The translations under genes and the position numbers were made by a program. 64,000 nucleotides of DNA from Selenomonas sp. (lineage in GTDB: Bacteria; Bacillota; Negativicutes; Selenomonadales; Selenomonadaceae). The notes beneath the pieces are model-generated. The model was not told where the DNA came from, made no database searches, and saw nothing but the letters and a program-made list of their open reading frames with translations. The DNA is taken from positions 1 to 64,000 of the forward strand of contig JAGPMW010000008.1 of assembly GCA_018052705.1 (NCBI GenBank), read 5' to 3'. Positions 61,172-64,000 of this stretch are shown here, in pieces (within the stretch, counting starts at the first letter, position 1; the number at the start of each line of letters is the position of its first letter).

Positions 61172-61258
61172 GAATTCAATAAACCATTTCAGTTTATCCC
61201 TCCTAACCATATAATACACACGAAAAAAGACCGCGTTGCTCATACGTCGGTCTTTTTT
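61172..61258 (+). ncRNA. Predicted Fur-controlled small RNA (~87 nt)
   Basis: No open frame fits between the promoter and the terminator. The RNA would have a 5' hairpin (ATAAAC 61179-61184 with GTTTAT 61192-61197), a CU-rich unpaired segment CCCTCCTAACC (61198-61208) complementary to Shine-Dalgarno sequences, an A/C-rich linker, and an intrinsic terminator with six U residues. This is the layout of iron-sparing sRNAs such as FsrA, with which I see no direct homology. Confidence 0.65.
61223..61258. terminator. Terminator of the predicted small RNA
   Basis: AAAAAAGACCG/CGGTCTTTTTT, 11-bp stem with A and T tracts. Confidence 0.9.
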
Positions 61259-61368
61259 GGTAGGTTGTTGTTTGGAGATACTAACGTTGTAACGTTCAGG
61301 GATAGTCTGCTAAAATCAAATTATTGGCGGCACTTGCCGATAAATTCACTTCATCAGTAATATCGAAA

Positions 61369-61396
61369 GAGGCTTCGGAATTTCTTCCGAAGCCTC
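61369..61396 (-). terminator. Terminator of the tRNA-Ser pair
   Basis: GAGGCTTCGGAA/TTCCGAAGCCTC, 12-bp stem with a 4-base loop, downstream of the tRNAs on the minus strand. Confidence 0.8.
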
Positions 61397-61410
61397 TGCT
61401 TTATTTTTCG

Positions 61411-61501
61411 TGGCGGAGTGGGAGAGATTCGAACTCTCGCACCGGTTACCCAGCCTAACGATTTAGCAAACCGTCCTCTTAAGCCGCTTGAGTACCACTC
61501 C
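61411..61501 (-). tRNA. tRNA-Ser(GCT)
   Basis: Class II; acceptor GGAGTGG/CCACTCC; loop TTGCTAA gives GCT; CCA encoded. Confidence 0.94.
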
Positions 61502-61505
61502 ATTA

Positions 61506-61594
<89 letters not shown>

Positions 61595-61695
61595 GTTACT
61601 GACAGTAATAATTATAGCAGGAAAGAGCCGATTTAGTCAAGAAAATAAAGAAATAACTGTCGGCTTTTCCAGTGGAAAACCGGTGTCGATGATGC

Positions 61696-61838
61696 TATAA
61701 TACTCTTTAGTGTTGTAATATACGGCAGGTGGCCAGTGTTGCCCCTGAAATGAGGTGATGCCTGTTCGTTGGCAGCACCTTTATTCTTGTTACTATCGCA
61801 TCCCTGTCCTGCTTTTTATAGGACAGGGAACGTTTTAG
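61696..61838 (+). promoter_or_regulatory. Structured murI leader with a 26-codon ORF
   Basis: An extended -10 (TGCTATAAT, TATAAT at 61696-61701) starts a leader of about 155 bases. GAGGTG precedes ATG 61758, a 26-codon frame (start MPVRWQHLYS) ending at TAG 61838. AGGTG-GCC and GGC-CACCT can pair around 61753-61780, hiding that SD. CCCTGTCCT/AGGACAGGG (61802-61828) forms a second hairpin inside the frame, followed by GTTTT. Confidence 0.5.
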
Positions 61839-61862
61839 CCAATCTACTGGGGGATGACAGCA

Positions 61863-62642
61863 ATGAAGATTGCGTTTTTTGATTCAGGTATAGGCGGTTT
61901 ATCCGTCATGCATCATGCGATGAAGGTATTGCCGCAGGAGCAGTTTGTTTTCTATGCGGATGAGGATAATGTGCCGTATGGTACGAAGCCCAAAGAGCAG
62001 GTTATGGAGTATGTGCGGACTGCGTTTGATTTCCTGATGACACAGGATGTCAAGGCAATCGTGACAGCCTGCAATACGGCGACGTCGGTGGCAGTGGCGG
62101 AAATGCGTCGCCGTTATAGTGTTCCTATTATAGGAATGGAACCGGCAGTTAAGAAGGCACTGGACCTGGACGCAGAGCATCGCGTACTGGTGACAGCAAC
62201 GCCGATTACGGTCAGCGGCCGCAAGATGGAGCTGCTGATCGAGAAGGTGGATAAGGACAATCTGATTGACCGGCTGGCTCTGCCGGAGCTGGTGCTGTTT
62301 GCAGAGCGGCAGGAGTTTCGCTCGCCAGCGGTGACGGAATATCTGCGCGAGCAGTTTGCAGCCTATGATTTTGCCGATTATTCGGCAATCGTGCTCGGCT
62401 GCACGCATTTTAATTATTTTAAGGATACGATGCGCGAGATTGTACCGGATCATATCCGCTTCGTGGATGGGAATGAAGGGACGGTCCGGGAACTGGTCCG
62501 CCGCCTGCAGGAACGCCATGGACTCGAGCAGCTGCCGCAGTCGGTGGAGTACTTCTACTCGGGACATGCGGTTACGGGTGCGGCTGAGCTGGAGCGGGTC
62601 AGTCAGTTCATGCTCCGGCTGGATCAGATGTATGCGATTTAG
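61863..62642 (+). CDS. murI: Glutamate racemase
   Basis: 259 residues; makes D-glutamate for peptidoglycan. FFDSGIGGLSV at the N-terminus, TACNTATS with catalytic C70, and GCTHFNY with the second catalytic Cys are present. I start at ATG 61863, nine bases after GGGGG; the ATG at 61854 abuts that SD. A structured leader precedes it. Confidence 0.95.
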   Translation: MKIAFFDSGIGGLSVMHHAMKVLPQEQFVFYADEDNVPYGTKPKEQVMEYVRTAFDFLMTQDVKAIVTACNTATSVAVAEMRRRYSVPIIGMEPAVKKALDLDAEHRVLVTATPITVSGRKMELLIEKVDKDNLIDRLALPELVLFAERQEFRSPAVTEYLREQFAAYDFADYSAIVLGCTHFNYFKDTMREIVPDHIRFVDGNEGTVRELVRRLQERHGLEQLPQSVEYFYSGHAVTGAAELERVSQFMLRLDQMYAI

Positions 62643-62728
62643 ACCTTGACTTTAGCCGGTATTTGTTCTAGGCTATACATTGTGTGTTTACATTAGTGAA
62701 AGAAAACTTTTCCGACAGGAGGGATTAC

Positions 62729-63148
62729 ATGCCAGTCGTTACGGAGCATCATGTGAATTTCTATGATACGGATGCTATGGCTGTGGTGCACCATTCCAAT
62801 TATATCCGTTGGTTTGAGATTGGGCGGGTGGAGTATCTGCGTGCAATCGGCATTACGCTGAATGAGCTGATGGAGGATGGATTCGTGTTTCCGATTACGG
62901 AAGTGCGGGCGAAGTATGTTTCTCCGGGGAAATTTGACGATGTGGTGCAGATTGAGACGACGGCAACGGCACTGACAAAAGCAAAGATGGCTTTTGACTA
63001 CCGTATTCTGCGCAAGTCCGATGGTGAACTGATGGTGATGGGACATTCGCAGAATGTATTTACGCGCCAGGATACCGGAAAGATTACGCGTCTGCCGGAT
63101 AAGTATTATACGCTGCTGAAAGCTGCAATGGATAACGAAAAAGCCTGA
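62729..63148 (+). CDS. YbgC/4HBT-type acyl-CoA thioesterase
   Basis: 139 residues, hotdog fold. FYDTDAMAVVHHSNYIRWFEIGRVEYLR holds the Asp of the 4-hydroxybenzoyl-CoA thioesterase signature (YxDTDxxGxVHHxxY). Substrate unknown. ATG 62729 follows AGGAGGG. It is followed in tandem by two more genes with short gaps. Confidence 0.88.
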   Translation: MPVVTEHHVNFYDTDAMAVVHHSNYIRWFEIGRVEYLRAIGITLNELMEDGFVFPITEVRAKYVSPGKFDDVVQIETTATALTKAKMAFDYRILRKSDGELMVMGHSQNVFTRQDTGKITRLPDKYYTLLKAAMDNEKA

Positions 63149-63182
63149 CAGGGCTGATAGATGTGCTAGGGAGGAAATCATT

Positions 63183-63734
63183 GTGACCGTTTTGTATGTG
63201 ATTGTTGGGCTGATCGTGCTGGCCGTTGTACTGGCCAGACTGTATCTGGCTGCTGCTGGTATCGAGGATATCCGGGTCGATATGAGTGCACCAGTCGTGG
63301 CAGATTCTCAGGACGATGGCAGTATTGTGCTGTCAAAGAAGCTGACATTCTATAATGAAGGAAAACAGTGTGCGACGATCATGGACGCAATCTGCCGTTC
63401 GCAGCTGCCATACGAGCAGTATGATGGTATTGAGGTTCGCGGCAAGGCGGAGCGCGAAGGCGAGCCGCGTGAAGATGATTACTTCGAGGCGGTATTGATT
63501 CAGAAGAAGGGCGATCGCAATGGCGAGGACAAGCTGAATCTTTTCGCCAAGGTAAGGCTGACGCCGCGCAAGGGCGAAACTCTCAAGACGGCACTTTCGC
63601 ATATGGTTGATCTGCCACTGGATTTCATCTGGATGGAGACGGGCCGTACGCCGTGGCATTATCGTAAGGTCCGTCTGGTATTGACGGCGGAAGAGATTGC
63701 GAAGCTGGCGGATGTCCAGCTGGTACAGGACTAA
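63183..63734 (+). CDS. Hypothetical single-pass membrane protein
   Basis: 183 residues, unrecognised. One N-terminal membrane segment (residues 3-25) is followed by a soluble beta-rich domain with many charged residues (VLSKKLTFYNEGKQCATIMD...YRKVRLVLTAEEIAKL). The GTG start follows GGGAGGAAA. It lies between a thioesterase and a CofE-like gene, 16 bases before the latter, so it is part of that operon. Confidence 0.6.
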   Translation: MTVLYVIVGLIVLAVVLARLYLAAAGIEDIRVDMSAPVVADSQDDGSIVLSKKLTFYNEGKQCATIMDAICRSQLPYEQYDGIEVRGKAEREGEPREDDYFEAVLIQKKGDRNGEDKLNLFAKVRLTPRKGETLKTALSHMVDLPLDFIWMETGRTPWHYRKVRLVLTAEEIAKLADVQLVQD

Positions 63735-63749
63735 GGAGGCAGCGAAACA

Positions 63750-64000
63750 ATGGCAGAAGAATTAGAACTCATCCCGGTGCCAACGCGCATCCTGACAGAA
63801 AAAGATGATATCGTAGACAGCATTGAGCGTTATACGAAAGATAAGATTGGCGAGAATGATCTGCTTTGCTGCGCGGAGAGTGTTGTGGCGATCACGCAGG
63901 GCCGCTTTGTCCGTCCGGAGGATCTGAAGATCACCCGTGTCGCGCAGTTCTGCTGCCGGTTTATTCCGGATTATGGTTCACTGGCATCGCCACACGGCAT
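63750..64000 (+). CDS. CofE-like (F420-0:gamma-glutamyl ligase family) protein, partial
   Basis: Runs off the right edge; 83 residues are visible. [20 protein letters not shown] followed by [17 protein letters not shown] corresponds to the N-terminal IPT...GDD...D..vvaskvVs..EGR pattern of the CofE-like fold. True coenzyme F420 synthesis is not expected in this group, so it is probably one of the CofE-like proteins of unknown ligase activity. AAGGAGG precedes the ATG. Confidence 0.65.
   Translation, partial: MAEELELIPVPTRILTEKDDIVDSIERYTKDKIGENDLLCCAESVVAITQGRFVRPEDLKITRVAQFCCRFIPDYGSLASPHG

Overview
The window looks like chromosome of a diderm Firmicute, most likely one of the Negativicutes (Selenomonadales-type). 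The evidence is gene order and content only: the Bacillus-like order yaaR-holB-yaaT-yabB-rsmI-metG-tatD-yabE, combined with lipoproteins and long-spacer SD starts typical of Firmicutes, and with genes common in anaerobic Negativicutes/Clostridia (HydE/HydF hydrogenase maturases, NirJ1/NirJ2 radical SAM pair, flavodoxin with DUF3793, BrnQ, ferredoxin-type thioredoxin reductase). TTG and GTG starts with excellent SDs are frequent. I see no insertion sequence, integrase, phage gene or CRISPR array; most genes lie on the + strand.

Layout. 1-1.8 kb: end of an rRNA operon (two tandem 5S genes) followed by 15 tRNA genes, including a tandem duplication of a Leu(CAG)-Leu(GAG) pair. 1.8-10 kb: exported lipase, a YvyF-like zinc-finger protein, methylglyoxal synthase, zinc uptake (znuA plus zur, with a perfect palindromic operator), a HAD phosphatase and the glnK-amtB ammonium operon with a long structured leader. 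10-16 kb: thioesterase, thioredoxin-reductase-like flavoprotein, two HAD phosphatases, enolase and small exported/hypothetical proteins. 15.6-23.8 kb: the conserved housekeeping cluster (DUF327, DNA polymerase III delta', YaaT, two methyltransferases, MetRS, TatD, 3D-domain YabE). 23.9-33 kb: EAL signalling protein, BrnQ, iron-type binding protein, asparaginase, an exported protein with a RelA/SpoT-like domain, and two clusters of DnaA boxes. 33.2-36.3 kb: tRNA cluster and a POT peptide transporter between inverted tRNA-Arg copies. 36.5-41.4 kb: TetR plus the heme-type radical SAM pair, HAD and PHP phosphatases. 42-50 kb: HydF, HydE, MetA and exported proteins, TauE permease. 49.5-52 kb: gltX transcribed into three tRNA-Glu(CTC) genes; DhaL. 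52-59.5 kb: LysR, two-component system, RfbD, SstT, peptidase T. 59.9-61.3 kb: an apparent iron-response module. 61.4-64 kb: tRNA-Ser pair, murI, thioesterase, and the start of a CofE-like gene running off the end.

The most interesting non-coding signal is at 61137-61258: a near-consensus Fur box inside a sigma-A promoter that drives an ~87-nt RNA made of a 5' hairpin, a CU-rich single-stranded segment complementary to Shine-Dalgarno sequences, and an intrinsic terminator. It sits next to flavodoxin and a Fur-boxed DUF3793 gene and has the design of an iron-sparing small RNA. The most interesting protein is the exported RelA/SpoT-like protein at 32086. Several other compact promoter-terminator units (3250-3455, 26691-26785) and structured leaders (amtB, murI) deserve attention.
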